A DNA stretch of 64,000 bases from Flectobacillus longus (GCF_030056705.1 NZ_JASHIC010000012.1:145014-209013); one strand, 5' to 3'. Counted from the first letter of the stretch, positions 8,559-17,000 are shown. Notes: generated by a model not told the origin, from the letters alone. Numbers and translations are program-made.

Positions 8559-8575
8559 GGCTTTAAGCAATAGGC
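8559..8575. repeat. TAGGC-family inverted repeat, leuD side of IVP-like gene 2
   Basis: GGCTTTAAGCAATAGGC (8559-8575) is a 17-bp arm whose inverted partner GCTTATTGCCTAAAGCC lies at 8997-9013, on the other side of the four-helix-bundle gene (15 of 17 match). It begins 15 bp upstream of the leuD start codon and extends the leuD reading frame artificially. Confidence 0.75.
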
Positions 8576-8616
8576 CATAGGCTATTATTTAAAACAAATA
8601 CCAAAGCATTAAATAT

Positions 8617-8967
8617 TTATACTAATTTTCGACTTAAATGGAATAACTTTTTCTTTATTACATTTATTTTTTGTGCAAGCTCATCAGCATAATCAGGACT
8701 GATATACATTAAGTCTTTAGAAAGTTGAATAAGGTACTCAACCTCATGAGAGGATCCCTGTGCAATTTGAAGAAATCGTCTAAAATCTGCATCAGTATCT
8801 CGCCCGCACCCTTCACAAATATTAGTAGGAATAGAAAGTACTGCTCGTCGTATTTGTCCTGTTAATCCAAAAGATTCCTCTCTTGGAAAAGTTTTGGTTA
8901 CGCTATAAATTTCTAAAACTAAACCATGGGCTAACTGCCAAACATCGTATTTTCTAAAGTCTCTCAT
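8617..8967 (-). CDS. four helix bundle protein (23S rRNA IVP / S23-like), copy 2
   Basis: 116-residue member of the same family as the gene at 5909-6268. It opens MRDFRKYDVWQLAHGLVLEI and has FPREESFGLTGQIRRAVLSI, then PTNICEGCGR and DADFRRFLQIAQGS, ending in a Lys-rich helix. It sits between leuC and leuD on the operon strand and is bounded by inverted repeats at 8559-8575 and 8997-9013. Function is not known; relatives are encoded inside 23S rRNA intervening sequences in other bacteria. The ATG at 8967 is the only sensible start. Confidence 0.85.
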   Translation of the reverse strand: MRDFRKYDVWQLAHGLVLEIYSVTKTFPREESFGLTGQIRRAVLSIPTNICEGCGRDTDADFRRFLQIAQGSSHEVEYLIQLSKDLMYISPDYADELAQKINVIKKKLFHLSRKLV

Positions 8968-8996
8968 AATATTAAAGTGAAGGTGTAAACTAAAAT

Positions 8997-9013
8997 GCTT
9001 ATTGCCTAAAGCC
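8997..9013. repeat. TAGGC-family inverted repeat, leuC side of IVP-like gene 2
   Basis: GCTTATTGCCTAAAGCC, the inverted partner of 8559-8575. It is followed by TAGAGCTTAAAGC, which resembles the TAAGCT motif of the palindrome at 7866-7938. It lies 19 bp beyond the leuC stop codon (the gene ends at 9032). Confidence 0.75.
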
Positions 9014-9031
9014 TAGAGCTTAAAGCTATAA

Positions 9032-10435
9032 TTACAATAGCTCTCTAGGGTCGGTAACAACACCTGTAACTGCTGCGGCTGCGGCTACTAATGGGGAAGC
9101 CAATAGTGTGCGTGAACCTGGGCCTTGACGACCTTCGAAGTTACGGTTTGATGTACTTACTGCATATTTACCAGCTGGGATTTTGTCGTCGTTCATTGCC
9201 AAGCATGCTGAACATCCTGGCTGACGCAACAAGAATCCTGCCTCTGTCAATATGTCTAAGATACCTTCTTCTTTGATTTGGGCTTCTACAATATGAGAGC
9301 CTGGTACCAACCATGCAGTAATATTATCAGCTTTCTTACGTCCTTTTACGATTGAAGCAAATGCACGGAAGTCTTCAATACGACCGTTTGTACAGCTTCC
9401 TAAGAATACGTAGTCAACTTGTTTACCAATAATTTCCTCATTTTCAGCAAATCCCATATAGTTCAAAGACTTCTTGTAAGACGCTTCGCCATCTTTCACA
9501 GCTGATGCTGTAGGGATTTTTTGCGTGATACCTGTACCCAAGCCTGGGTTTGTACCATAAGTAATTTGAGGTTCGATCTGTGAAGCATCGTAAGTCAATT
9601 CATAATCGAATGTAGCACCTTCGTCAGTCTTCAAAGTTTTCCAATAAGCCAAAGCATTTTCCCAAGCTTCGCCTTTTGGTGCCAATTCACGACCTTCTAA
9701 GTAGTTGAAAGTCGTTTGGTCTGGAGCAATCATACCACCACGCGCACCCATTTCGATAGAAAGGTTACATACAGTCATACGACCTTCCATTGACATATTT
9801 TCGAATACCTCACCAGCATATTCTACAAAGTACCCGGTAGCACCCGATGCCGTAATTTGTGAGATAATAAATAAAGCAACGTCTTTTGGTGTAACACCTT
9901 TACCCAATGCACCATTGATGGTAATACGCATTTTCTTTGGCTTAGGTTGCATGATACATTGCGAAGAAAGTACCATCTCAACTTCAGAAGTACCAATACC
10001 AAAGGCAATAGCACCAAATGCACCGTGCGTAGAAGTGTGAGAGTCACCACAAACGATAGTCATACCCGGTAGAGTAATACCATTTTCTGGTCCTACTACG
10101 TGTACAATACCGTTTTTAGGGTCACCCAAGCCCCAGTGAGAGATACCATACTTTGCTGTATTTGTTTCCAAAGCTTTCAACTGATTAGCAGAAAGTGGAT
10201 CTTCTACAGGTAAGTGTTGGTTAATTGTTGGCGTGTTATGGTCAGCAGTTGCGAAGGTTCTTTCTGGATAAAGCACGCTAATGCCTCTCGTTTCAAGACC
10301 CAAAAATGCCACTGGGCTAGTTACTTCGTGAATGAAGTGGCGGTCAATCAAAAATACGTCTGGACCATCTTCAATTTTGCGAACAACGTGTGCATCCCAC
10401 ACTTTGTCGAACAAGGTACTTGCTGAATTACTCAT
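9032..10435 (-). CDS. leuC: 3-isopropylmalate dehydratase large subunit
   Basis: Large, [4Fe-4S]-bearing subunit of isopropylmalate isomerase (aconitase family), 467 residues, full length. The cluster ligands are visible: Cys348 in GSCTNGR and Cys408/Cys411 in [27 protein letters not shown] near residue 132 is the conserved active-site block. It begins at the ATG at 10435 ([18 protein letters not shown]) and is the first gene of the leu operon. It is preceded by a 430-bp leader with hairpins and is followed by the second four-helix-bundle gene, not directly by leuD. Confidence 0.96.
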   Translation of the reverse strand: MSNSASTLFDKVWDAHVVRKIEDGPDVFLIDRHFIHEVTSPVAFLGLETRGISVLYPERTFATADHNTPTINQHLPVEDPLSANQLKALETNTAKYGISHWGLGDPKNGIVHVVGPENGITLPGMTIVCGDSHTSTHGAFGAIAFGIGTSEVEMVLSSQCIMQPKPKKMRITINGALGKGVTPKDVALFIISQITASGATGYFVEYAGEVFENMSMEGRMTVCNLSIEMGARGGMIAPDQTTFNYLEGRELAPKGEAWENALAYWKTLKTDEGATFDYELTYDASQIEPQITYGTNPGLGTGITQKIPTASAVKDGEASYKKSLNYMGFAENEEIIGKQVDYVFLGSCTNGRIEDFRAFASIVKGRKKADNITAWLVPGSHIVEAQIKEEGILDILTEAGFLLRQPGCSACLAMNDDKIPAGKYAVSTSNRNFEGRQGPGSRTLLASPLVAAAAAVTGVVTDPRELL

Positions 10436-10572
10436 AAACTTTATTGTAAAAAATAATATGTAACAAATAGAGAATAATCGGTGGGTCTTAGGTAGAAAAA
10501 CGCATGATTTAGTCTATTTTCAAAATATAAATCAGGATAATTTTCTTCGAAAACTAAGAACCAATGGCAATT

Positions 10573-10701
10573 TAAAGAAAAAACCAAATAAGATTTGGGT
10601 ATTCCTCTGAATCACACAACAAATTACCACAAAATAATCCAATAACTCATAACGCCATGAGTTCAAACTATAGCGATTTTAGACCAAATGTATCTATTTG
10701 G
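10573..10701 (-). promoter_or_regulatory. candidate attenuator in the leuC leader
   Basis: On the minus strand, three things line up ahead of leuC. First is a hairpin CCAAAT-N6-ATTTGG (10701-10684). Second is a short ORF, ATG at 10650 to TAA at 10624, encoding MSYWIILW. Third is a small hairpin CCAAAT-CTT-ATTTGG (10598-10584) followed at once by TTTTTTCTTT, a terminator-like element 138 bp before the start codon. The repeated CCAAAT/ATTTGG blocks allow alternative pairing. Amino-acid attenuation is inference: the leader has Ile-Ile-Leu but no long Leu run. The rest of 10436-10800 shows nothing I can name. Confidence 0.4.
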
Positions 10702-10802
10702 CTAAAATTATTTATTTTAAGTGAAAATACTTATGGACGGTGATTACTAAGAATGCTGAGTAGTAAGTTGGATAAAGATCTATATTTCAAAACCTTGGGG
10801 CA

Positions 10803-10834
10803 AAAAAAGAAGCTCCTTGAGAGAGCTTCCTTTT
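10803..10834. terminator. bidirectional hairpin beyond the decayed kinase gene
   Basis: GAAGCTC (10809-10815) pairs with GAGCTTC (10823-10829). On the minus strand it is followed by TTTTTTTG and on the plus strand by CTTTTTG. It lies just after the stop of the kinase fragment at 10863, so it probably ended the original toxin-like operon. Confidence 0.6.
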
Positions 10835-10862
10835 TGACGTAAGATTACAAACCATATTTTTC

Positions 10863-11096
10863 TTAATTACTTTTTACAGTTATGTATGTATCAACCCAAT
10901 TAGGATATTCTTCACATTCATCACTAAAAATAAAATCTCTCCCATTTAAAACTTTAGCAAAATAAGCAGCTTTTTCTCCGTCGCCTGAGTTATCAAATAA
11001 ATATGCTTCATCCTAAATTTTAATAGCTTCGTACAACAAGTTCATACATCGACTATATCGCTCAATTATTTTCTCTCTAGTTACTGTATGACCGCC
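10863..11096 (-). pseudogene. zeta-toxin-type kinase, C-terminal fragment with internal stop
   Basis: Remnant of a COG4185/zeta-toxin-like ATPase. Read on the minus strand it gives GGHTVTREKIIERYSRCM, then NLLYEAIKI, a TAG stop (11013-11015), then DEAYLFDNSGDGEKAAYFA and on to a TAA at 10863-10865. The GGH...RY...DNS pattern is the family's C-terminal half (substrate-side Arg residues). There is no Walker A motif here: that half lies at 12722-13087, on the far side of the two-gene cassette. Roughly 60 residues of the expected middle are missing from both pieces, so this is a deletion with replacement rather than a clean insertion. The open frame continues upstream to about 11165 with sequence I do not recognise. 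Confidence 0.7.
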
Positions 11097-11149
11097 TTTT
11101 CCTAAGTCCTCTCCTTCTGCTACACCTAATTTAGTGGAATAGTTTATTG

Positions 11150-11554
11150 CTAAGGCTTGTAAGTCCAATTTCTTTTAACTGCAATATCTCTCAGTTTACC
11201 AGCTTTCTTAAGCTTTTGATTTTTACTTGTAACCGAAGAAAAATCAACATAGCAGTGACCGTCAAAAGGAATATTATCCTCAGTTGACGACAGTGGAGGA
11301 ATAGATTCCACTTCTTCAACGGTTAACGACAAAACTCCATGGGATTTAAAATTAGTAGTATAATGTTCATACGCGTCTTTGGCGCTAAACTTTTCGCCGT
11401 TATAAACAGATAATTTATCCTCATCTTTTTCTGTAGGATTAAAGGCGCCAGACGAAATAGTAAGAGTATTTTCAATAAAAGCCTGATTAGAAACGATATC
11501 ATTCACTACAAATGATGGGTTAATTTGTCTATGTAATAAAGAATTATCTTTCAT
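11150..11554 (-). CDS. conserved protein of unknown function, second gene of cassette
   Basis: 134 residues, no signal peptide or membrane segment. The layout LLHRQINPSFVV at 6-17, then an IENTLTISSGAFNPTEKDEDKLSVYNGEKFSAKDAYEHY stretch (about 27-65), and a C-terminal FSSVTSKNQKLKKAGKLRDIA resembles a small protein I recall as paired in many bacteria with the type of protein encoded just upstream. No function is known to me. It overlaps the upstream gene by 11 bp (11544-11554), so the pair is almost surely co-transcribed and coupled. Both lie between the halves of a kinase gene. Confidence 0.6.
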   Translation of the reverse strand: MKDNSLLHRQINPSFVVNDIVSNQAFIENTLTISSGAFNPTEKDEDKLSVYNGEKFSAKDAYEHYTTNFKSHGVLSLTVEEVESIPPLSSTEDNIPFDGHCYVDFSSVTSKNQKLKKAGKLRDIAVKRNWTYKP

Positions 11555-12692
11555 TCAAAGTAGAGTAAATTAGAGTATTTAGAGAATCCCATCCAGCTTT
11601 ATCCTGAAGGGACATTTTCGCTTCTTTTTCATCAGAGTCATCAGAATCATTATAATAGAAAAACTCAACTGATAAAGAAGCTAGATTTACGTCGACTACA
11701 ATATTCCTAATATCTTTTTTCCATTCTAGCTGAATATTCCCATCAATCTTAGGGAAAATTGCAGGTAGTGATAATTTGTTATCAAAATAAGAATTAAACA
11801 GATTTTCAAACTTAGCCAATTGCTCTTTGTTTAATGCTTTTCCTCGTCCCTCAAACCAATTATTCTCTAATTTTAAAAGATTGTAGATACGGAGAGAAAC
11901 ATCAAGTGGATCTAATACATCTATCGATTCCACCTCAGTAATCATCTGAATTTTGTCGTCATTCGAATTGAATAGAGCTGTTGCTTTTAAAGAAATGTAA
12001 GTATTATTTTTATATTCGTTGAAAGCAATAAAAACATTATCTTTTATATGCTCTTTTAGAGGACATTTAATACTTCCAAAATCAGTTTCAATTTGGAATG
12101 TGCCATTTTTCTGATCAATTTCTGGAACTAAAGCATAAAGTTTCTGGCTGCCTAAGTATTCCGTCTTTTGTTCACTGAACAATAACAGCTTTTTTCTAGT
12201 AGCTTTATTTAGTATAGCTTTAGAACTTGATTTTGACTCATAATCATACCCAAAGTCTATAGACTCATCATCTAATAGATTTTTACCAATTTTATTAAAA
12301 TAAGAAAGGAGTTTATAATCTTGCTCTTGAGATAATTCATTATTATTTACAGATTCAACTATTGAAACAATTTTGTCTTTTGCCTTTTCAAAGTATGTAA
12401 AATTGTTTAAAGTCTCCAAAGGTAAACTTGATGTCAATGAAAAAGCACTCGCAATAGCAAACTTCGCAATTGAACTACCCTCTTCAATTTCTACAAGCAT
12501 CAAATATACTCCATCAGAAAAACCTTTTGGCACGCGCTTCCTGTTAAGGTTTTCACTTAAATAAATTTCTTTTGCAACTTCAATAATTAAATCTTCAAGT
12601 GCAGAGAAGTCTTCAAGTATATTTACAGGTAAAGAATGGTCTTCAAATCGAGAACCAACCAGCCTAGGTGCTATAAATATTTTATCGTTCAT
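11544..12692 (-). CDS. conserved protein of unknown function, first gene of cassette
   Basis: 382 residues from the ATG at 12692 (MNDKIFIAPRLVGSRF). The frame also opens at a GTG at 12725, but a TACCTTTG -7-like box on the minus strand (12717-12710) lies between, so I prefer the ATG. The protein is acidic and soluble. Its C-terminal third contains LLKLENNWFEGRGKAL and LPAIFPKIDGNIQLEW, a pattern I recall from uncharacterised proteins that pair with the 134-residue type encoded next. I know of no function. The gene lies where the middle of a zeta-type kinase gene should be. Confidence 0.6.
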   Translation of the reverse strand: MNDKIFIAPRLVGSRFEDHSLPVNILEDFSALEDLIIEVAKEIYLSENLNRKRVPKGFSDGVYLMLVEIEEGSSIAKFAIASAFSLTSSLPLETLNNFTYFEKAKDKIVSIVESVNNNELSQEQDYKLLSYFNKIGKNLLDDESIDFGYDYESKSSSKAILNKATRKKLLLFSEQKTEYLGSQKLYALVPEIDQKNGTFQIETDFGSIKCPLKEHIKDNVFIAFNEYKNNTYISLKATALFNSNDDKIQMITEVESIDVLDPLDVSLRIYNLLKLENNWFEGRGKALNKEQLAKFENLFNSYFDNKLSLPAIFPKIDGNIQLEWKKDIRNIVVDVNLASLSVEFFYYNDSDDSDEKEAKMSLQDKAGWDSLNTLIYSTLNER

Positions 12693-12721
12693 TTTACTAT
12701 TATAGTTAGCAAAGGTATTAC

Positions 12722-13087
12722 TCACTTTTGATTTTTCTTATTGGGCGAGTTTATGTTTAGAGTTCTCGTTATTGCAGAAATATAAGAATTGATATTTAGT
12801 TCTACATCCAAAAATAATTTATTGTCTTGCAGATGTATCTTTTCTAGCCAATCAGGATTAGATACTTTTATGTTTAAACCATGACCCCTACAAAAATCTT
12901 TAAAGGAAGCTTCTTCTATTTCCCAATTAATCAAAGAATTGAAACTGAAACATCTATTCTCTCTTAGGGATTTTTCAATATCGTCAGCATTCAAATAAAC
13001 GCCTATATCAAAGTCACTTCTAATACTTTCAGTAATAGTGCTTTTACCAGAGCCATTTGGTCCTGCAAATACAAATAATGTAGCCAA
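12722..13087 (-). pseudogene. zeta-toxin-type kinase, N-terminal fragment
   Basis: 121 codons from a TTG start (13087) that directly follows the TAA of the upstream gene. It encodes LFVFAGPNGSGKSTITESI (Walker A GPNGSGKST at about 9-17), then YLNADDIEKSL and NINSYISAI. These are the P-loop and early part of COG4185/zeta-toxin-like ATPases, which normally run to about 190-220 residues. Here the frame leaves the family after NSYISAI and stops 16 codons later. The matching C-terminal half is at 10863-11096. In known zeta toxins the kinase phosphorylates UDP-amino sugars; this gene cannot do so as it stands. The broken piece may still be translated. Confidence 0.7.
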
Positions 13088-13671
13088 TTATTTAAGTGTA
13101 AAGGTTCTAGATACTATTTTTTTTCTCGGAATAATCGTTTTGAGAATATTGGTTGTGCCATCAGGAAACTCTTCTACAATTTCATTACCTCTCAATACAC
13201 AGACGGTCAATCCTTTGTCCTTTGATTCTTGGTAAGCATTAGCGAGACTCTTATTTGCTATTTCAAGAATTCCTTGAGTTGAATTTTGAAGTGCGCTTTC
13301 AACCTCTTCTAAACTCTTTGCATGGTGTGAAGGACGCTCACTATTATACTCTAGAATCTCAATAGTTGAGTTCGGACTTTCTTCTTAAACTTTTTCAACA
13401 ATTAATATCAAGTCGCTCTTACCTCTTACAGGAAAAGAAATAACACCTCCTTCAGAAAAGTAAGGTTTTGTATAATACTTTCGGTAAGCCTCTATTTTTT
13501 GAGAAGTACTTTTTAAGATATTGTGTAAACTCCTGCCTCGATTAACCCTTTTGTGTTGAATATTTCTATTACTTAGTTGTATGTTTTGTTTGGTGAGATG
13601 TTCATACTCCTAGGTAAACGAACTATCCAGTTATCATCAGAGCGTCTCTTTATTATTTTTATATTTTCCAT
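13088..13671 (-). pseudogene. companion gene of the zeta-type kinase, frameshifted and interrupted
   Basis: A reading frame in pieces. ATG at 13671 gives MENIKIIKRRSDDNWIVRLP and stops at 13573-13575. The next frame carries on with sequence ending ISFPVRGKSDLILIVEKV, then a TAA (13385-13387). After it the same frame resumes with EILEYNSERPSHHAKSLEEV, then ANKSLANAYQESKDKGLTV and LRGNEIVEEFPDGTTNILKT, to a TAA at 13088-13090. The last part resembles small proteins encoded directly upstream of COG4185-type kinases, possibly an antitoxin-like partner. One frameshift and one stop are needed to explain it, so I call it broken. An alternative is two separate small genes. Confidence 0.5.
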
Positions 13672-13772
13672 ATCAATCCGCTTGTTTACAAATCATTATA
13701 AATATACAATTATCATACAGAAAACGAACAAATATTATTACAATTGTGATACGAATCATCCTCATTATTAAC

Positions 13773-15857
13773 CTAATACCCGCCCATATACTTTCTCACA
13801 ACCCATTCAGTAGTCAGCAAAGCAATGATTAAGAAAAATACCCATTTGAGGTTAACAAACTCTTTGAGGTCTTCGTTGGCTTCGATTTTTTCTGGAGCTT
13901 TGTGCGCTAAAATTTGTTTTTCGAGCTGTGCAAGCTGGCTTGCTGGCAAAAACTTCCCTCCTGTTTGTGCGGATAATTGTCGTAGCAAATCAAAATCTGC
14001 TGTAGTATTACTTAATTCTACTTGTAAATCTTTTACGATAAATTCACCAGTACTTTGTTCGTTTTTACCCAACACACTTGCATTGGCTTTGTACTGATAC
14101 ACGCCCGCAGGCAAGGCACTAATTTCAAACTTCGAGTTATCAGCAGATGGTGTATAATTGTATTTTCTCACACTACCTTTTTCATCTTTTAATTCGAGTG
14201 CCACAGGAATATTGTACATTTTCTCGTAAATACCATTGTATATTTCCGTTTCAAAAACAACTTTATCGCTTAACAAAAACTCGTTTGATATGGGATAAAC
14301 TCTTAATTTACGTTTATCATCTTTGGCAGAAAGGAATTGTACGACTTTCAAGAAAACATCATCTATGACCTCTTGTTTTTCGGTCAAATCAAATTCTTCC
14401 AAACGCCAAGTCCAGAGACCTTCTCCTGCAAAAATAGCAGATTTTTTAGACCCAGTATTAATGGCAAATAAAGGCTTCTGTGTTTGTAATGAACCTATTT
14501 TCTGATAAAGAATTACCTCTGAATTAGGCAATAGAGTGATGTCACCGAAAGGTACCGAAACCTGTGGAAATTGCTTGATTAAGTCCAAAGACTCAGCTTC
14601 AAAATTGAGTGACTTAAAATTCTCGTTATAATATCCAGTCACTTTGTCGGTCTGACCTGCTTGAGAATTGATACGCATTACTTGATTCAACTGATTGAGA
14701 TAAGTTGTGCCCGTTTGGTTTCCCAACACAAACAATGTAGGTATTCCTTTATCAAGTAATGGTTTATAGATATTTGAATAAGAATTGAAATAATCTGGTA
14801 GCTGATGTAAAATCAACACATCATAGTTTTTGTTTGACAAATCTGGAAATGGATTTTCGGTCAGGATTTTGACATCTATTTCAAAATTTTCATTCTTATC
14901 CAACATGCTTTTGATGGCCTTGATATCTGGATGTGGTGAAAGCGCCATCAATAAAACTTTTTCTTTTCCATCAATCACCTCCACGTAGACATCTTGCTGA
15001 TTATTTTTGCTACTAAACTCGCCACCAAGTACATCTACCTGAATTACAAAATGTTGCACTCCTTTTTGCGAAGCTAAAGTATTAAACGAAACAGTTTTAA
15101 GGTCATCCTTTTGTTGAAAATTAATGACTTGTTTCTCTAACGTTTTTCCGCCTTGTTTTAGATAGACACTTACTGTTTTTCCCTGAAAACCATACGAGCT
15201 AATATCTGCCTGAACAGGAAATTTGTTTCCTAAATAGGCAATTTTGTTAGCGTAAACAGACTTAACGGCAATATCTTTTTTGGGAATAGTATCGCCAAGC
15301 CCAACGGTATGCACAGCAAAAGTAAACTTTTCGCTACTAGGGTTTATACCTTCATTGACAATACCATCTGTCAATAGCACCACATCTGAAAGATTATTTC
15401 CTTCTTGCGCATTCTTTATTCCAGAAAGTAAACTTGACAGGTTAGTACTTTTTTGATTAAACTGAATATCTGATGCCTTCTCTGGATTTAGTCCATCCAA
15501 TGTTGTCCAAGAGATCTCAAAATCTTCTTCCTGCAATTTTTCTTTCAAAGATTCTAATTGAGAAAGCACTCCATTCAAAACCTGTTTGTTTGCAACCCCC
15601 ATTGATTGCGAATTATCAATAGCTAGTACCAAAGTACGTTTTTGAACAGACTGGGTTATTTGGCGAATTAAGAAATTGAGGAGTAACAAACAAATTAGGC
15701 TAACACCAATAAAGCGCAAGGCTGCCAATAAACGATTGGTAGATTTGGTCCAAGGAGTTGGCGAAATTTGGTATAAAACGAATGCGTAAATTGCTCCTGC
15801 TGTTAAGCAGAGCAATATAAACCAAGGAGATGATTGAAATAAAAAGTCGAATTTCAT
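13773..15857 (-). CDS. VWA domain membrane protein
   Basis: 694 residues. Two N-terminal membrane segments (about 12-30 and 46-64) are followed by a von Willebrand factor A domain (about 75-200) whose metal-site motif DxSxS is present as DNSQS at 81-85, with LTDG further on. A long beta-rich region follows, and a C-terminal membrane segment near residues 671-688 precedes a short basic tail. The layout matches BatA/B-like or CoxE-adjacent VWA proteins of Bacteroidota that act in the periplasm, probably in protein complexes. No substrate is known. It stands alone, with its start codon at 15857. Confidence 0.8.
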   Translation of the reverse strand: MKFDFLFQSSPWFILLCLTAGAIYAFVLYQISPTPWTKSTNRLLAALRFIGVSLICLLLLNFLIRQITQSVQKRTLVLAIDNSQSMGVANKQVLNGVLSQLESLKEKLQEEDFEISWTTLDGLNPEKASDIQFNQKSTNLSSLLSGIKNAQEGNNLSDVVLLTDGIVNEGINPSSEKFTFAVHTVGLGDTIPKKDIAVKSVYANKIAYLGNKFPVQADISSYGFQGKTVSVYLKQGGKTLEKQVINFQQKDDLKTVSFNTLASQKGVQHFVIQVDVLGGEFSSKNNQQDVYVEVIDGKEKVLLMALSPHPDIKAIKSMLDKNENFEIDVKILTENPFPDLSNKNYDVLILHQLPDYFNSYSNIYKPLLDKGIPTLFVLGNQTGTTYLNQLNQVMRINSQAGQTDKVTGYYNENFKSLNFEAESLDLIKQFPQVSVPFGDITLLPNSEVILYQKIGSLQTQKPLFAINTGSKKSAIFAGEGLWTWRLEEFDLTEKQEVIDDVFLKVVQFLSAKDDKRKLRVYPISNEFLLSDKVVFETEIYNGIYEKMYNIPVALELKDEKGSVRKYNYTPSADNSKFEISALPAGVYQYKANASVLGKNEQSTGEFIVKDLQVELSNTTADFDLLRQLSAQTGGKFLPASQLAQLEKQILAHKAPEKIEANEDLKEFVNLKWVFFLIIALLTTEWVVRKYMGGY

Positions 15858-16078
15858 AGAAACAAAGTACTAGGCAAAACTCACAATGTCCGTTAGCAAA
15901 CAACGAGCCTTAGTCATCTGACCACATTTTAGGAATAGGAAAAGTAATACGTCTATCAAGCAAACGACGTTCCACAATTGATATTTTACTCAAAATAACC
16001 TAAAAAGGAAGATTTTGCAAAGTTACAGCCCGACAAATGGTGATTTAGAGTAAGAATACTTTTAAAATGTGGTAAAAA

Positions 16079-16118
16079 CAAAAAAGCAATAGATATTCGA
16101 ATTTGAAAACCTATTGCT
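16079..16118 (-). terminator. terminator of fabG
   Basis: AGCAATAG (16085-16092) pairs with CTATTGCT (16111-16118). On the minus strand the stem is followed by TTTTTTG. It is 26 bp after the fabG stop codon. Confidence 0.7.
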
Positions 16119-16143
16119 CTTTATGGTAGGATTGGGGTATTTC

Positions 16144-16890
16144 CTACGTCAACATACCACCGTCAACTTGTAATACTTGACCAGTGATATAACGAGACAT
16201 ATCTGAGCCTAAGAATACGCAAGCATCAGCTACTTCATCTGCCTGACCTCCACGTTTCAAAGGAATTGATTTCTTCCACTCTTCGGTAGCCGCAGCATTC
16301 AATTCGCCAGTCATTTCGGTTTCAATGAAACCAGGAGCAACAGCATTTGAACGAATATTACGTGAACCTAACTCTAAAGCTACTGATTTTGTAAAACCAA
16401 TGATACCAGCTTTGGAAGCTGCATAATTAGCCTGACCAGCATTACCACGCAAACCAACTACAGAAGTAAGGTTGATAATAGAACCAGATTTGGCTTTCAT
16501 CATTGATTTTGTAGCTGCCTTTGTCAAGTTAAATACCGACTTCAAGTTTACTTGAATTACAGTATCCCACTGTTCTTCAGTCATACGCATCAACAAACCG
16601 TCTTTTGTAATACCAGCATTGTTTACCAAAACATCTATTTTACCGAAGTCGGCAACAACTTGATTCATCAAATCTTCTGCTTGTTGATAATCAGAAGCAT
16701 CAGAACGATAACCTTTTGCTTTGATACCCAAAGCGGCCAACTCAGCTTCCAAAGCTTGCCCTTTTTCTACTGATGACAAATACGTAAAAGCCACTTGAGC
16801 TCCTTCTTGAGCAAAACGAGTAGCAATTGCTCGCCCGATACCTCTAGAAGCCCCAGTTACTAAAGCTACTTTATTTTCTAGTAAACCCAT
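16144..16890 (-). CDS. fabG: 3-oxoacyl-ACP reductase
   Basis: NADPH-dependent beta-ketoacyl-ACP reductase of fatty-acid elongation, cytosolic, short-chain dehydrogenase family. 248 residues from the ATG at 16890 (MGLLENKVALVTGASRGIGR). The Rossmann motif TGASRGIG is at 12-19, NNAG at 90-93, and the catalytic Ser143-Tyr156-Lys160 (LTSVV, YAASK) is complete. The C-terminus DMSRYITGQVLQVDGGMLT is typical of FabG. An in-frame ATG at 16956 would add 22 unrelated residues and lies just past the predicted promoter, so I prefer 16890. The gene is monocistronic here, not in a fab cluster. Confidence 0.92.
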   Translation of the reverse strand: MGLLENKVALVTGASRGIGRAIATRFAQEGAQVAFTYLSSVEKGQALEAELAALGIKAKGYRSDASDYQQAEDLMNQVVADFGKIDVLVNNAGITKDGLLMRMTEEQWDTVIQVNLKSVFNLTKAATKSMMKAKSGSIINLTSVVGLRGNAGQANYAASKAGIIGFTKSVALELGSRNIRSNAVAPGFIETEMTGELNAAATEEWKKSIPLKRGGQADEVADACVFLGSDMSRYITGQVLQVDGGMLT

Positions 16891-16969
16891 TGTTGTTGAA
16901 TAATTTAATGAAAATGAATGTTTGCCGACAAATGTCAGATTGTCAAACACATCCAAGTTTTTTGAATTC

Positions 16970-17000
16970 CAAAAATAGCAGAACCAAATAAGATGACAAA
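16970..17000 (-). promoter_or_regulatory. promoter of fabG
   Basis: On the minus strand TTTG (17000-16997), 19 nt, then TATTTTTG (16977-16970), an exact Bacteroidota -33/-7 match. Predicted start near 16965, giving a leader of about 75 nt. I see no other element in the 428-bp divergent gap 16891-17318 beyond a TACCTTGC sequence ahead of the WG-repeat gene that could be its -7 box. Confidence 0.65.

Noticed and set aside
5858..9013. The IVP-like genes as Avd accessory proteins of a diversity-generating retroelement.
   Set aside because: No reverse transcriptase, template repeat or variable repeat is visible nearby.
10436..10862. A T-box or known riboswitch upstream of leuC.
   Set aside because: None of the T-box landmarks or conserved riboswitch cores is visible; only small hairpins are present.
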